Part shown: one piece after another, positions 50,444 to 60,491 of the stretch
Layout of the letters: every line of letters starts with the position of its first letter
How positions within the stretch are numbered: the first letter of the stretch is position 1
NCBI RefSeq assembly: GCF_002305855.1
Contig: NZ_CP022163.1
Location: forward strand, 8,127,765 to 8,191,764
Source of the DNA: Melittangium boletus DSM 14713
GTDB lineage: Bacteria > Myxococcota > Myxococcia > Myxococcales > Myxococcaceae
Reading direction: 5' to 3'
DNA length: 64,000 bases
Notes under the pieces: model-generated
Told to the model about the DNA's origin: nothing
The model's database searches: none
Seen by the model: the letters and a program-made list of their open reading frames with translations, nothing else
Program-made: the position numbers and the translations under genes

Positions 50444-51736
50444 ATGTTTCAGAAGGGAAGTCGCGGGAGCATGCGCGTTCTGGGCGGCATGCTCGCGCTG
50501 GTGGCCTCGTTGGCCGCGCGAGAGGGCAGGGCACAAGAGGTGGAGAGCGCGTGGGCGCCGCCCCTTCGCGACAGTCCCGTCCTCCGCTTGGAGGACTCCT
50601 CCCGGTTCACCTTCCTGTCCACCCGGAACTCGGGCTACCCCCGGGTGGAGGGCAATCGCATCGTCCTCATCCCGGAGAACCGCTCGAACGCCGCCGCCGC
50701 CGTCTTCCTCAACGAGCCCGTGCGGCCGCCCTTCGCGGTGCAATTCGACTACAACACCTACAACCGCCGCGGGAGCGGCCCCTGGTCGGCCGGTGACGGA
50801 CTGGTGCTGATGTTTGGCCGCAACACGCCGGGGCGCCGGGTGACGCTGCCCGCGGGCAGTGGCCGTGGATTCGTACCGGACGGGTCGGGCTATGGCGTGC
50901 ACGTGACGCTCTATGGAGAGGATCGCGGTCTGGTCCTCACGGACGGCTCGGGTCGCGCGCTGGCCTCCAGGCGCAACCCCGCCGCCTATACCCATGATCG
51001 CTGGTCCACCCTGCGGGTCGAGGTGGAGCGCGACGGCATCCGGGTCTTCCTGGATGGCGCCATGCAGATCGACTGGAGGGGCCCGGTGAATGTCTCCGCC
51101 ACGGCCCTGGGCATCGGGGCGGGCACGGGTGACGCCAACGCGCTGCATGCCATCCGGGATCTGCGCCTCACCCGGGAGCCGTCGCGTCCCCAGCCGCCGC
51201 CTCCTCCTCCCTCGATGCCGCCTCCGGGCCCTCCATCGGGCGGGAATCTCATCATCAATGGGGACTTCGAGCAGCCCGCGCTCGGCCGGGGCAACTTCCG
51301 CACCCTGCCTTCCCTCCCGGGATGGAATCGTTCGTCGGGGCGCTCCATCGAACTGCAGAACAACGTCGCGGGGAGCGCGGCCCAGGGTCAGCAATTCGTG
51401 GAGCTGGATGGGGAGGACAACACCACGCTCGTGCAGGAGATGATCCCCACCCGCGCGGGCACCGAGTACGAGCTGCGGCTGGCGTTCTCCGCGCGTCCGG
51501 GAACGGACGTCCGGGACAACGCGCTGGAGGTGCTGTGGAATGGCCGCTCCCAGGCGGTCCTGGAGGCCAGCGGCAAGAAGCTGAACGACACCGCGTGGAC
51601 CTACGTGGTGTTGCGTGTCCGGGCCGAGGGTCCGACGTCCCGTCTGGAGCTGAGGGACGTGGGGCAGTCCAATGGCGTGGGCACCTACGTGGATGATGTG
51701 TCGTTGCGGCAGGTCTCGGGCGGTCCTCGCCGCTGA
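50444..51736 (+). CDS. secreted lectin-like two-domain protein
   Basis: 430 residues from MFQKGSRGSMRVLGGMLALV (GGGGAG upstream); signal peptide cut near GRAQ-E. Domain 1 (about 30-240) has a concanavalin-like layout: PPFAVQFDYNTYNRRGSGPW, GDGLVLMFGRNTPGRR, YGVHVTLYGEDRGLVL, RWSTLRVEVERDGIRVFLDG. This is how L-type lectin domains read. A Pro-rich hinge (PPPPPPSMPPPGPPSGG) leads to domain 2: NLIINGDFEQPALGRGNFRT, PGWNRSSGRSIELQNNVAGS, QQFVELDGEDNTTLVQEM, a DUF642/carbohydrate-binding jelly-roll pattern. Likely an exported sugar-binding protein without its own catalytic site. Confidence 0.8.
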   Translation: MFQKGSRGSMRVLGGMLALVASLAAREGRAQEVESAWAPPLRDSPVLRLEDSSRFTFLSTRNSGYPRVEGNRIVLIPENRSNAAAAVFLNEPVRPPFAVQFDYNTYNRRGSGPWSAGDGLVLMFGRNTPGRRVTLPAGSGRGFVPDGSGYGVHVTLYGEDRGLVLTDGSGRALASRRNPAAYTHDRWSTLRVEVERDGIRVFLDGAMQIDWRGPVNVSATALGIGAGTGDANALHAIRDLRLTREPSRPQPPPPPPSMPPPGPPSGGNLIINGDFEQPALGRGNFRTLPSLPGWNRSSGRSIELQNNVAGSAAQGQQFVELDGEDNTTLVQEMIPTRAGTEYELRLAFSARPGTDVRDNALEVLWNGRSQAVLEASGKKLNDTAWTYVVLRVRAEGPTSRLELRDVGQSNGVGTYVDDVSLRQVSGGPRR

Positions 51737-51750
51737 GCCGTCCGCCGCTC

Positions 51751-51783
51751 GATGTTCGCGGGCATTGCCTGTCCGCGAACATC
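51751..51783 (+). terminator. terminator of the lectin-like gene
   Basis: Perfect 11-bp arms GATGTTCGCGG / CCGCGAACATC with an 11-base loop, 15 bases after the stop, followed by GTCTTCCTC. Confidence 0.7.
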
Positions 51784-51871
51784 GTCTTCCTCGCGCCTTG
51801 ACTACATGGCGGCCCTGGAATCCAGATGGGCGGAATTCCCAGATCAGCGCCTCGTCGTGAAGGGAGACCGC

Positions 51872-52756
51872 ATGAAGGTTGGAATCGTCGGACTGGGCCC
51901 CATGGGCAGCGCCATGGCCAGCCACCTGTTGAAGGCCGGGCACGAACTCACGGTCTGGAATCGTACGCCCGAGAAGGCGGAGCCCCTGCTGGCGCAAGGC
52001 GCCAGGCGTGTGGACACTCCCGCCGAGGTGGCGTCCCGGGTGGAGGCGGTGATCAGCTCGCTCGCCCATGACGCGGCGGTCGAGCAGGTCGTCCTCGGGG
52101 AGAAGGGCGTGGCCGAGGGGCTGGCTCCAGGCGTCGTCCACATCTCCACCAGCACCATTTCCCTCGCGCTCTCGGAGCGGATGGCGCGGGTGCACGCCCA
52201 GAAGGGGCAGGCCTACGTGGCCGCGCCGGTGTTGGGACGTCCTCCCGCCGCCGCTCAGGGAAAGCTGTTCGTGATGGCGGCGGGCGACCCGGGGGCGCTC
52301 GCCTCGGTGCGTCCGTTGCTGGAGGGACTGGGGCAGCGGCTCTTCGTGGTGGGTGAGCGCCCGGAACAGGCCAACCTGCTCAAGCTCTGCTGCAACTTCC
52401 TCATCTACACCACCATCGAGCAGCTGGGCGAGCTCTTCGCCCTCACCGAGAAGGGGGGCCTGGATCGCGCCCAGGTCTTCGAGGTGCTGACCGGGAGTTT
52501 CTTCAACGCCCCGGTGCACAAGAACTACGGCCGGTTGATCGTGGATCGTGCCTACGACACGCCGGGCGCCCCGGTGCGGCTGGGCGCCAAGGACACGCGT
52601 CTGGTGTTGGAGGCGGGAGAGGCCCTGTCGGTGCCCCTGCCGTTCGCCTCGGTGATGCGCGATCGCTTCGTGTCCGCCCTGGCCCAGGGCGAGGCGGAGC
52701 TGGATTTCGCCGTCCTCGCCCGGCATGTCGCACGGGATGCCGGGCTGAAGGAGTGA
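51872..52756 (+). CDS. beta-hydroxyacid dehydrogenase family NAD(P)-dependent oxidoreductase
   Basis: 294 residues from MKVGIVGLGPMGSAMASHLL, with GGGAGA before the ATG. Gly-Leu-Gly-x-Met-Gly is the dinucleotide loop, and VWNRTPEKAEPL (Arg after the second strand) suggests NADPH. VHISTSTISLALSERMARVH is the substrate-binding motif, YVAAPVLGRPPAAAQGKLFV the following loop, and the catalytic Lys lies in LLKLCCNFLIYTTIEQLGEL. Relatives are 3-hydroxyisobutyrate dehydrogenase, tartronate semialdehyde reductase and imine reductases. Substrate unknown. Convergent with hutH, 15 bases apart. Confidence 0.9.
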   Translation: MKVGIVGLGPMGSAMASHLLKAGHELTVWNRTPEKAEPLLAQGARRVDTPAEVASRVEAVISSLAHDAAVEQVVLGEKGVAEGLAPGVVHISTSTISLALSERMARVHAQKGQAYVAAPVLGRPPAAAQGKLFVMAAGDPGALASVRPLLEGLGQRLFVVGERPEQANLLKLCCNFLIYTTIEQLGELFALTEKGGLDRAQVFEVLTGSFFNAPVHKNYGRLIVDRAYDTPGAPVRLGAKDTRLVLEAGEALSVPLPFASVMRDRFVSALAQGEAELDFAVLARHVARDAGLKE

Positions 52757-52771
52757 GCGGGCCGAGGAGGC

Positions 52772-54298
52772 CTACGCCGTGGCGGCGCGCACGACCTGGA
52801 TCAGCTGTCCGGAGTCGATGAGCTCGCAGACGGCCTCGATGTCGCGGTGGATCTCCCGATCCTTCTCCAGGGTGGGCACGCGGCTGCGCACCAGCTCGTG
52901 CGCGGCGCGAGGCCCCCGGCCCGCCTTCACCGGCAGCCGGTAGTCGAGCGCCTGGCTCGCCACGAGCAATTCGATGGCGAGGCACGTGCGGGTGAAGTCC
53001 GCCACCTGCCGGCCCTTGAGCGCCGCGGTCATGCCCATGGACACGTGATCCTCGCGGCCCGCGGACGAGGGGATGGAGTCCACCGAGGCGGGGTGGCAGA
53101 GCACGCGCGACTCGGCGACCAGGGCCGCGCTCGTCACCTGGGCGATCATGAAGCCCGAGTTGAGCCCCGGGTTCTTCGCGAGGAAGGGGGGCAGGTTGGA
53201 CAGGGCCGGGTTGACGAGCTGCTCCACGCGCCGCTCGCTGATGGAGGACAGCTGGGTGAGCGCCATCGCCGTCACGTCCATGGCGAGCGAGAGGGGCTGG
53301 CCGTGGAAGTTGCCGCCCGACAGGATGTGGCCCGTGTCCACGAAGACGAGCGGGTTGTCGGTGGCGCTGTTGACCTCGACCTCGAGGATGCGCCGGGCGA
53401 AGGCGAGTCCCTCGCGCGCCGCGCCGTGCACCTGGGGCATGCAGCGCAGGGAGTAGGGGTCCTGCACCTTGCTGCAGTTGACGTGCGTCTCCACCAGATC
53501 GCTCCCGGCGAGCAGCCGCAGCAGGTGGGCGGCGCAGGCCTTCTGGCCCTCGTGCGGGCGCACGTCGTGGATCTCCGGAAGGAAGGGCTTGTGGCTGCCG
53601 AGCAGCCCCTCGAGCGTCATGGAGCCGGCGATGTCCGCCACCAGCGCGAGCGTCTCGGCGCGCAGTTGCAGCAGCGTGCCCACGGCGCACATGGCCTGGG
53701 TGCCGTTGACGAGCGCCAGGCCCTCCTTGGCCTCGAGCACCACGGGCCGCAGGCCGGCGCGCTCCAGGGCCTGCCGGGCGGGCATGCGCTGGCCCTGGTA
53801 GAAGGCCTCGCCCTCGCCGATGAAGACGAGCGCCAGGTGCGCGAGCGGCGCCAGGTCTCCCGAGGCGCCCACGCTGCCGCGCTCGGGCACCACCGGCACC
53901 ACGCCCTTGTTGAGCATGTCGAGCGCCAGTTGCAGCGTCTCCAGGCGGATGCCGGAGAAGCCCTTGGCGAGGACGTTGCAGCGCAAAAGAAGGAGGGCTC
54001 GCGCCTCGGGCAGGGGCAGGGGAGTGCCCACGCCGGCCGCGTGCGAGAGGATGAGGTTGCGCTGCAGCTCGGCCAGGTCCTTCTTGTCGATGCGCACCTC
54101 GGCCAGGGTGCCGAAGCCGGTGTTGATGCCGTAGGCGGGCGTGTCGCCGGCCGCTACCTTCTCCACGAGCTCCCGCGAGGCCCGGACGCACTCCTGCGCC
54201 TCGGGTGAGAGTTCCACGGTCACCTCGTCACGGGCGACCTGGAGGATTTCCTCCAGCCGGAGGGTGTCTCCATCGATCAGAAGGCGGGGACGGTACAT
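52772..54298 (-). CDS. hutH: histidine ammonia-lyase
   Basis: 508 residues, standard length. Converts L-histidine to urocanate and ammonia, first step of histidine breakdown. The MIO cofactor forms from Ala145-Ser146-Gly147 in RGSVGASGDLAPLAHLAL. Other marks are PAYGINTGFGTLAEV (catalytic Tyr loop), NLILSHAAGVGTPL, SADNP-type region EVNSATDNPLVFVDTGHILS with GGNFHGQPL, and EDHVSMGMTAALK near the C-terminus. No hutU, hutI or hutG lies beside it here. Divergent from the aspartate kinase gene over 161 bases. Confidence 0.96.
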   Translation of the reverse strand: MYRPRLLIDGDTLRLEEILQVARDEVTVELSPEAQECVRASRELVEKVAAGDTPAYGINTGFGTLAEVRIDKKDLAELQRNLILSHAAGVGTPLPLPEARALLLLRCNVLAKGFSGIRLETLQLALDMLNKGVVPVVPERGSVGASGDLAPLAHLALVFIGEGEAFYQGQRMPARQALERAGLRPVVLEAKEGLALVNGTQAMCAVGTLLQLRAETLALVADIAGSMTLEGLLGSHKPFLPEIHDVRPHEGQKACAAHLLRLLAGSDLVETHVNCSKVQDPYSLRCMPQVHGAAREGLAFARRILEVEVNSATDNPLVFVDTGHILSGGNFHGQPLSLAMDVTAMALTQLSSISERRVEQLVNPALSNLPPFLAKNPGLNSGFMIAQVTSAALVAESRVLCHPASVDSIPSSAGREDHVSMGMTAALKGRQVADFTRTCLAIELLVASQALDYRLPVKAGRGPRAAHELVRSRVPTLEKDREIHRDIEAVCELIDSGQLIQVVRAATA

Positions 54299-54459
54299 GT
54301 CGAGATGCTCCAGAAAGGCTCGAGGCGGGGAGGCCCGCCCGAGGGCCCCCTCTTACCGCAACAAACCGCGCTCCGCAGCCTGTCCCGCTCCGGGAGCTTT
54401 TGACAGCCGGGGGCCCGCGTCATTACGGTGACGCACCGCTTCAGGAGGAAGCAGCCAAG

Positions 54460-55689
<1,230 letters not shown>

Positions 55690-55692
55690 GTG

Positions 55693-56076
55693 ATGAATCG
55701 GACTGGCGCGCTCGCGGTGGCCGCGCTCGGGCTCCTGGGCCTGGGCGTGGTGGCGCGTGTGCGCTGGCCCGATTCCGCGCCCGCCCTGGACTGCGCGCCG
55801 GACGCGGTGCGGATGGTGGACGGCGTGGCCCACTGCGGTGAGGGCAGCGCGCCGTCCGCCGCGCAGCGGCTGTTGCTCGGCCAGAAACTGGACCTCAACC
55901 AGGTGTCCGAGGCGGATCTCGCCAGGGTGCCGGGCGTGGGGGCCTCGCTTGCCCACCACCTCGTCCAGCGGCGCCAGGAGCGGGGCCCGTTCGCCTCGTG
56001 GAGCGACGTCGCCTCGGTGCCCGGGGTGGGACCGGCCCGGCTACAGACCCTGCGAGCGACAGTGGAACTCCGGTAG
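55693..56076 (+). CDS. ComEA-like helix-hairpin-helix protein
   Basis: 127 residues starting three bases after the aspartate kinase stop (a GTG one codon earlier is possible). One N-terminal membrane helix (GALAVAALGLLGLGVVARV) anchors a periplasmic stretch and two helix-hairpin-helix motifs: LDLNQVSEADLARVPGVGAS and FASWSDVASVPGVGPARLQT. ComEA proteins of this size bind incoming DNA during natural transformation; the same fold also serves in generic DNA-binding. No other competence genes are adjacent. Confidence 0.83.
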   Translation: MNRTGALAVAALGLLGLGVVARVRWPDSAPALDCAPDAVRMVDGVAHCGEGSAPSAAQRLLLGQKLDLNQVSEADLARVPGVGASLAHHLVQRRQERGPFASWSDVASVPGVGPARLQTLRATVELR

Positions 56077-56112
56077 GAGCCAGGGCCCCGAGGCGTGTGA
56101 TAAGCACGCGAC

Positions 56113-58290
56113 GTGGAGATCGCCTGCCCCCAGTGCTCGATGAAGTACGCGCTCGACCCTCGGCTGTTGCCGCCCGGGGGTGTTCCGGTGCAGTGCACCC
56201 GTTGCAGCCACGTGTTCATCGCCGGAACGCCCGAGCCCGCCCCCCGGCCGGCCGCGAAGCCCGCGCCGAAGCCGGCCCCGGCGCGTCCCCCGAGCGCGGT
56301 GAACTCCACCCTGCTGTACGGCGCGAACAACTCGAACCATCCGAACCCCGATACCGGCGGTGCGCCGATTCCCACGGGCACCCAGGTGTTCGGCATGGCG
56401 CCCCAGACGCCCCAGGTTCCCTCGATCGCGCCCGTGGCCGCTCCCAAGGCTCCGCCCGCCGCGGCACGCCCCTCGGCCGTGGCGTTGAAGACACAGACCT
56501 TTGGCGCGGTCCCCCAGCCCACGCCCGCCGTCGCGAAGGCGGCTCCCCCGGCGGCCGGTAGACCCCCGGCGGGCGCGGCCCCTCCACCAACCGGCAAACC
56601 TCCCATGGGAGCGCCTCCGCCCCAGACAGCTGGCAAACCCCCCGTGGGAGCACCTCCGCCCCAGACGACTCAGGTGTTCGGCGCGGTGCCTCCGCCGGCT
56701 CCCGCGCCCAAGCCCCAGGGCAGGGTGCCCCCCGTCGCTGGAACTTCTCCTTCCGTGCCGGGTGCCCGCCCCACGCCCGCCCGGCCCTCGGGGACGCCTC
56801 CCCAGCCCATGGCCGCCGCGAAGCCTCCGGTGAAGACGGAGGACGTGCCCTGGGGCCCGGAACCGGTGGGGACCTCTCCCTTCACGGTCACGGCTTCTCC
56901 GCTCATGGGTCTTCCCCAGGGGGCCCTGCGCACCGAGCCCCTGGACGAGCCTTCCGCCCAGGTCTTTTCCCAACCTCCGGGTCTGCTGCCCCGGCACGCG
57001 GCTCCGGAGCGCATTCCTCCGGAGCCGGAGCCCCTGCTCCCCGAGCCGAGCATCGGGGTCGCCGCGACGACGCCCATCGAGCTGCCCGACGAGATCCTCA
57101 ACCAGTTGAACCGTCCGCTCTCGGAGCTGATGGCGGAGGAGGAGCCGCTGCCCCGGGAGCCACTGCCCCGGGAGCCGCCGCTTCAGGGCGGCCCCACGCC
57201 CGCCCTGTCCAAGCCGCTCGAGCTGCCACCGGAGTTGATCGAGAACGCGGGCAAGCCCGCCCGGGATGACACCCAGGACAAGCTCAAGGCGAAGCGCCTC
57301 AAGCGCCGGGCCTTGCTCATCGGGGGCGGCGTGCTCGTGATTGGCCTGACGGCCGTGCTGTCCTCGCCCTCCTTTCGCGCGAAGTCCGATGTCCTGCCGC
57401 CCGCCACGCAAGAGGCCCGGGAGAAGGCCGTGGCGCTGCTGCGGCGCGATGACGCCACCTCCCAGGAAGAGGCCCTCACCCAGCTGAAGATCCTCTCGGC
57501 CGAGCACCCCCAGAACGTGGAGTTGCTGGCGGAGGTGGGCATCGCGCTCGCGCTGCATCTGGACGACACCCAGGTCCGGGTGAAGACCTTCCAGGCGATG
57601 GAGAAGCGGTTGCGCGCGCGCATCAACAGACTCACCGTCTCCCAGACCCCGGCGGACTGGCGCAGCCGCGTCAACACCATGAACGAGGAGCTGGCCGTCA
57701 TCCAACAGCGGGTGGTTCCGCTCGATGAGCGGAGCAAGGATCTGTCGAAGGACGCGGTGCAGGCCATCAAGAAGCTGGACTCGATTCCCCGGGAGGAGTC
57801 TCCACGGGACGCGCTCGCCCGTCTGCGCGCGCGCGCCCTGATGAACGGCGCGCTGGGCGGGATGGACGCCCCCGCGCTGGCCGTGAAGCTGGCCCAGGCG
57901 GAACTGCGCGATTGGAGCGCGTTGGCCATGGCCGAGTTCGCCCTCCACGAGACGCCTCCGTCGCGGACCCAGCTCCAGAACGCCGTCTCCGCGATGGAGC
58001 GGATGATGGAGAGCAACCGGACCTACCTGCGCCCCTATGTCCTGGGCGCCCGCCTCGCGCTGATGCGGGATCAGCCCGCCGCGGCGCAGGCGCTGTTGGA
58101 GACCGTCATCACCCTCAACCCGAAGCACGAGCTGGCCCAGCAGTTGCTCGACTACGCCCGGGTGTTGGAGGAGCCGGAGCCCGAGCCGCTTCCCCAGCCC
58201 AAGCGCCAGCTCCCGCCGGGAGCACCCGACACCGGCAACGCCCCCGCCGCGCCCGTTCCCGAGGGCACCTCCGGTTCCTCCGGGCCCTGA
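56113..58290 (+). CDS. zinc-ribbon protein with Pro-rich linker, membrane span and TPR-like C-terminus
   Basis: 725 residues from a GTG (MEIACPQCSMKYALDPRLL). Residues 1-37 form an MJ0042-type zinc ribbon with Cys5-x2-Cys8 and Cys28-x2-Cys31. A very long Pro/Ala linker (about 38-390) contains two repeats ending PPQTAGKPPVGAPPPQT and runs of Pro-Leu-Pro-Arg-Glu. A membrane helix (ALLIGGGVLVIGLTAVLSS, about 400) follows, then about 300 helical residues with TPR-like periodicity (ALTQLKILSAEHPQNVELLA, LLETVITLNPKHELAQQLLD). The layout resembles myxobacterial motility and polarity proteins such as GltJ, but no diagnostic motif proves it. Cytoplasmic zinc ribbon, periplasmic TPR. Confidence 0.8.
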   Translation: MEIACPQCSMKYALDPRLLPPGGVPVQCTRCSHVFIAGTPEPAPRPAAKPAPKPAPARPPSAVNSTLLYGANNSNHPNPDTGGAPIPTGTQVFGMAPQTPQVPSIAPVAAPKAPPAAARPSAVALKTQTFGAVPQPTPAVAKAAPPAAGRPPAGAAPPPTGKPPMGAPPPQTAGKPPVGAPPPQTTQVFGAVPPPAPAPKPQGRVPPVAGTSPSVPGARPTPARPSGTPPQPMAAAKPPVKTEDVPWGPEPVGTSPFTVTASPLMGLPQGALRTEPLDEPSAQVFSQPPGLLPRHAAPERIPPEPEPLLPEPSIGVAATTPIELPDEILNQLNRPLSELMAEEEPLPREPLPREPPLQGGPTPALSKPLELPPELIENAGKPARDDTQDKLKAKRLKRRALLIGGGVLVIGLTAVLSSPSFRAKSDVLPPATQEAREKAVALLRRDDATSQEEALTQLKILSAEHPQNVELLAEVGIALALHLDDTQVRVKTFQAMEKRLRARINRLTVSQTPADWRSRVNTMNEELAVIQQRVVPLDERSKDLSKDAVQAIKKLDSIPREESPRDALARLRARALMNGALGGMDAPALAVKLAQAELRDWSALAMAEFALHETPPSRTQLQNAVSAMERMMESNRTYLRPYVLGARLALMRDQPAAAQALLETVITLNPKHELAQQLLDYARVLEEPEPEPLPQPKRQLPPGAPDTGNAPAAPVPEGTSGSSGP

Positions 58291-58292
58291 GC

Positions 58293-58334
58293 GGTACCGG
58301 GCACGGGTGTGTGCGCACCCTGGGCTCGGGTACC
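58293..58334 (+). terminator. imperfect hairpin after the zinc-ribbon protein gene
   Basis: Outer arms GGTACC / GGTACC and inner arms GGGTG / CACCC form a long interrupted stem directly past the stop codon; no T tract. Confidence 0.45.
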
Positions 58335-58412
58335 CATTGACGGTACGTCCCTTGCTAGTCCCTGTCTCCGGGAGGAGCGCGAGATCGCGCTCCCAGTCGG
58401 GAGGCACAGGTG

Positions 58413-59597
58413 ATGGCGGAGCTGATTTTCTGGTGTGCCGCGGTGCTACTGGTGCACACATACTTCTTGTACCCGCTGGCGCTGTTCGCGATGGATGGGG
58501 TGGCGCAGGTGCTCCACAACGTGCGCTACATGCGCTCGGGTGCCAGCCAGCGCCGGGAAGCCCCGGCGGAGGACGCGCTGCCCCGGGTGAGCCTGGTGGT
58601 GGCCGCCTACAACGAGGCGAGCTGCATCGAGCAGAAGCTGCGCAACAGTCTGGCGCTGGACTATCCCGCCGGGCGCTTCGAGGTGCTGGTGGGCTCGGAT
58701 GGCTCCACGGACGGCACGGATGAGCGGGTGCTCGCGTGTCCGGACGAGCGGGTGCGCCTGTCGGCCGCGTCCCGAGGGGGCAAGACGTCGGTGCTCAACC
58801 GCTGCATCCCCCTGGCCCAGGGCGACATCGTGCTGCTGTCCGATGCGAACACGATGATCGAGCCAGAGGCCGTGCGGCGGTTGGTCCGCCACTTCGAGGA
58901 TCCCGAGGTGGGGGCGGTGTGCGGCCAGCTGCGCCTCTACAACCCGACGAAGGCGGAGTACGAGGAGAGCACGTACTGGACGTACGAATCGCTCATCAAG
59001 TTCTACGAGGGAAAGCGCGGCGCGGTGATGGGCGCCAACGGAGGGCTGTACGCCATCCGGCGCTCGCTCTTCGAGGCGCTGCCGGCTTCGACGATCGTCG
59101 ACGACTTCGTGATTCCCATGCGCATCCTGGAGCAGGGATACAAGGTGCTCTACGAGCCCCTGGCGGTGGCGCACGAGGAGACGACGGAGGATTATGACAA
59201 GGAGTTCGGACGGCGGGCGCGCATCGCGGCGGGCAATTTCCAGAGCCTGCGGATGGTGCCGGGCCTGTTGTCCCCGACGGCGGGCTTCCCGGCGTTCGCC
59301 TTCTGGTCGCACAAGCTGTTGCGTTGGTGCGCTCCGGCCCTCATGGCCCTGTCATTCCTGGCGAACCTTTGCCTGATGGACAGTATTTTCTACCGGTTTA
59401 CCTTGGGGGCCCAGGTGCTCTTCTACGCCCTGGCGTATCTGGGGAAGAAGGAGGCGCTCCGGGGCTCGGCGCGGCGGGTGGCCTCGGTGGCCTACTACTT
59501 CGTGACCATGAACCTGGCGATCGCCGTGGGCTTCTGGCGCTTCCTGCGCAACTCGCAGCGCGCCGCGTGGGATCGCACGGCCCGCGCGTCCTCCTAG
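58413..59597 (+). CDS. membrane glycosyltransferase family 2
   Basis: 394 residues. An N-terminal span (LIFWCAAVLLVHTYFLYPLA) precedes a GT-A domain: VSLVVAAYNEASCIEQKLRN, VLVGSDGSTDGTDERV, SRGGKTSVLNRCIPLAQGDI and the metal-binding Asp in LLSDANTMIEPEA, then VDDFVIPMRILEQGYKVLYE with the catalytic base and RRARIAAGNFQSL (the Q-x-x-R-W-like region). Two or three C-terminal spans (LMALSFLANLCLMDSIFY, LGAQVLFYALAYLG, VASVAYYFVTMNLAIAVGF) suit a processive or polyprenol-linked transferase for exopolysaccharide. Standalone, preceded by its own possible terminator-separated promoter. Confidence 0.9.
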   Translation: MAELIFWCAAVLLVHTYFLYPLALFAMDGVAQVLHNVRYMRSGASQRREAPAEDALPRVSLVVAAYNEASCIEQKLRNSLALDYPAGRFEVLVGSDGSTDGTDERVLACPDERVRLSAASRGGKTSVLNRCIPLAQGDIVLLSDANTMIEPEAVRRLVRHFEDPEVGAVCGQLRLYNPTKAEYEESTYWTYESLIKFYEGKRGAVMGANGGLYAIRRSLFEALPASTIVDDFVIPMRILEQGYKVLYEPLAVAHEETTEDYDKEFGRRARIAAGNFQSLRMVPGLLSPTAGFPAFAFWSHKLLRWCAPALMALSFLANLCLMDSIFYRFTLGAQVLFYALAYLGKKEALRGSARRVASVAYYFVTMNLAIAVGFWRFLRNSQRAAWDRTARASS

Positions 59598-59618
59598 CCA
59601 CGAGCGCGTGAAGGGGGC

Positions 59619-60368
59619 TCAGCGCCGCGCCACCGCGTCGGCGCCGGGCTCGGGCAGCACGGAGCCGTACGCGGCGAAGAGCTGGCCGGTGAGCACCGGC
59701 ATCTTCTTGCCCTTGGGGACGCGCAGCATGTCGTTGAGCACGACGCCGGTGCGGGGATCCTTGCGCACGCTCGGCCGGGCGAGGTTCATCCGGTAGCGCA
59801 CCACGCCGCGGCTCACCCGGTGGATGACGACGACGGTGCCATCGCGGGCGACTTCGTCCACCAGTCCCACGTGGGTGAGCCCGTCGTTGCGCCGCCCATC
59901 CTTGTTCCGATCATAGGTTTCCCGGAAGAAGACCAGGTCTCCGGGGCGGGGCTTGCCCTTCGTGAACACCCGGCCCTGGGCCTGGGCGTAGCGGTAGAAG
60001 GCCGTGACGCCGTTGTCGCCCGCCTTGGCCGCGCCGCGGAACGAGACGCCGGCCTTTCCATAGACGGCCTCGACGAAGCCGGTGCAGTCCGACGGCCAGG
60101 TCTTCCCGTCCACGCGCACCTGCTTGCTGCCCACGAGCTTGCGCGCGGCGGCGAGCACGTCGTCGCGGGAGCCGGAGAGCGAAGCCGGCGGGTCGTCGGC
60201 TGGGGAGGGCTCCTCGCTCTCGCTCCCGCTCGGAATGGGACGGGGCGCGGCCGGAGGCGTCAGGGGGCTGTACTGGTAGTTGGAGGCGAACAGCCGGCCT
60301 CCAGGAGGTGTGCTGGTGGCGCACCCCGTCAGCACCACCAGTCCCGCGAGCAGCATGCCGAGCCTCAT
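59619..60368 (-). CDS. NlpC/P60 family lipoprotein
   Basis: 249 residues from MRLGMLLAGLVVLTGCATST with GGGAGG upstream; lipobox VLTGC. After a Pro/Ser-rich spacer (about 25-65) comes the peptidase domain: the nucleophile Cys in WPSDCTGFVEAVYGK, the His in LTHVGLVDEVARDGTVVVIH and a second His in that same stretch as the third polar residue. PGDLVFFRETYDRNKDGRRN matches the usual Pro-Gly-Asp-Leu-Val-Phe-Phe and includes an Asp/Asn loop. Such enzymes cleave peptidoglycan stem peptides. As a lipoprotein it sits at the inner leaflet of the outer membrane. Its 3' end meets the convergent glycosyltransferase gene. Confidence 0.9.
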   Translation of the reverse strand: MRLGMLLAGLVVLTGCATSTPPGGRLFASNYQYSPLTPPAAPRPIPSGSESEEPSPADDPPASLSGSRDDVLAAARKLVGSKQVRVDGKTWPSDCTGFVEAVYGKAGVSFRGAAKAGDNGVTAFYRYAQAQGRVFTKGKPRPGDLVFFRETYDRNKDGRRNDGLTHVGLVDEVARDGTVVVIHRVSRGVVRYRMNLARPSVRKDPRTGVVLNDMLRVPKGKKMPVLTGQLFAAYGSVLPEPGADAVARR

Positions 60369-60491
60369 GTCGCGACCTCCCTGTAGCGAGTCAGTGGGGG
60401 GATGGTCGGATGCGGGGGCGGTGTGGTCAAAAAAACCACCCAGGCGGGCGGACGGGGACACACCGGTTGGGTGTGAGGGAAGGGGGTGGTA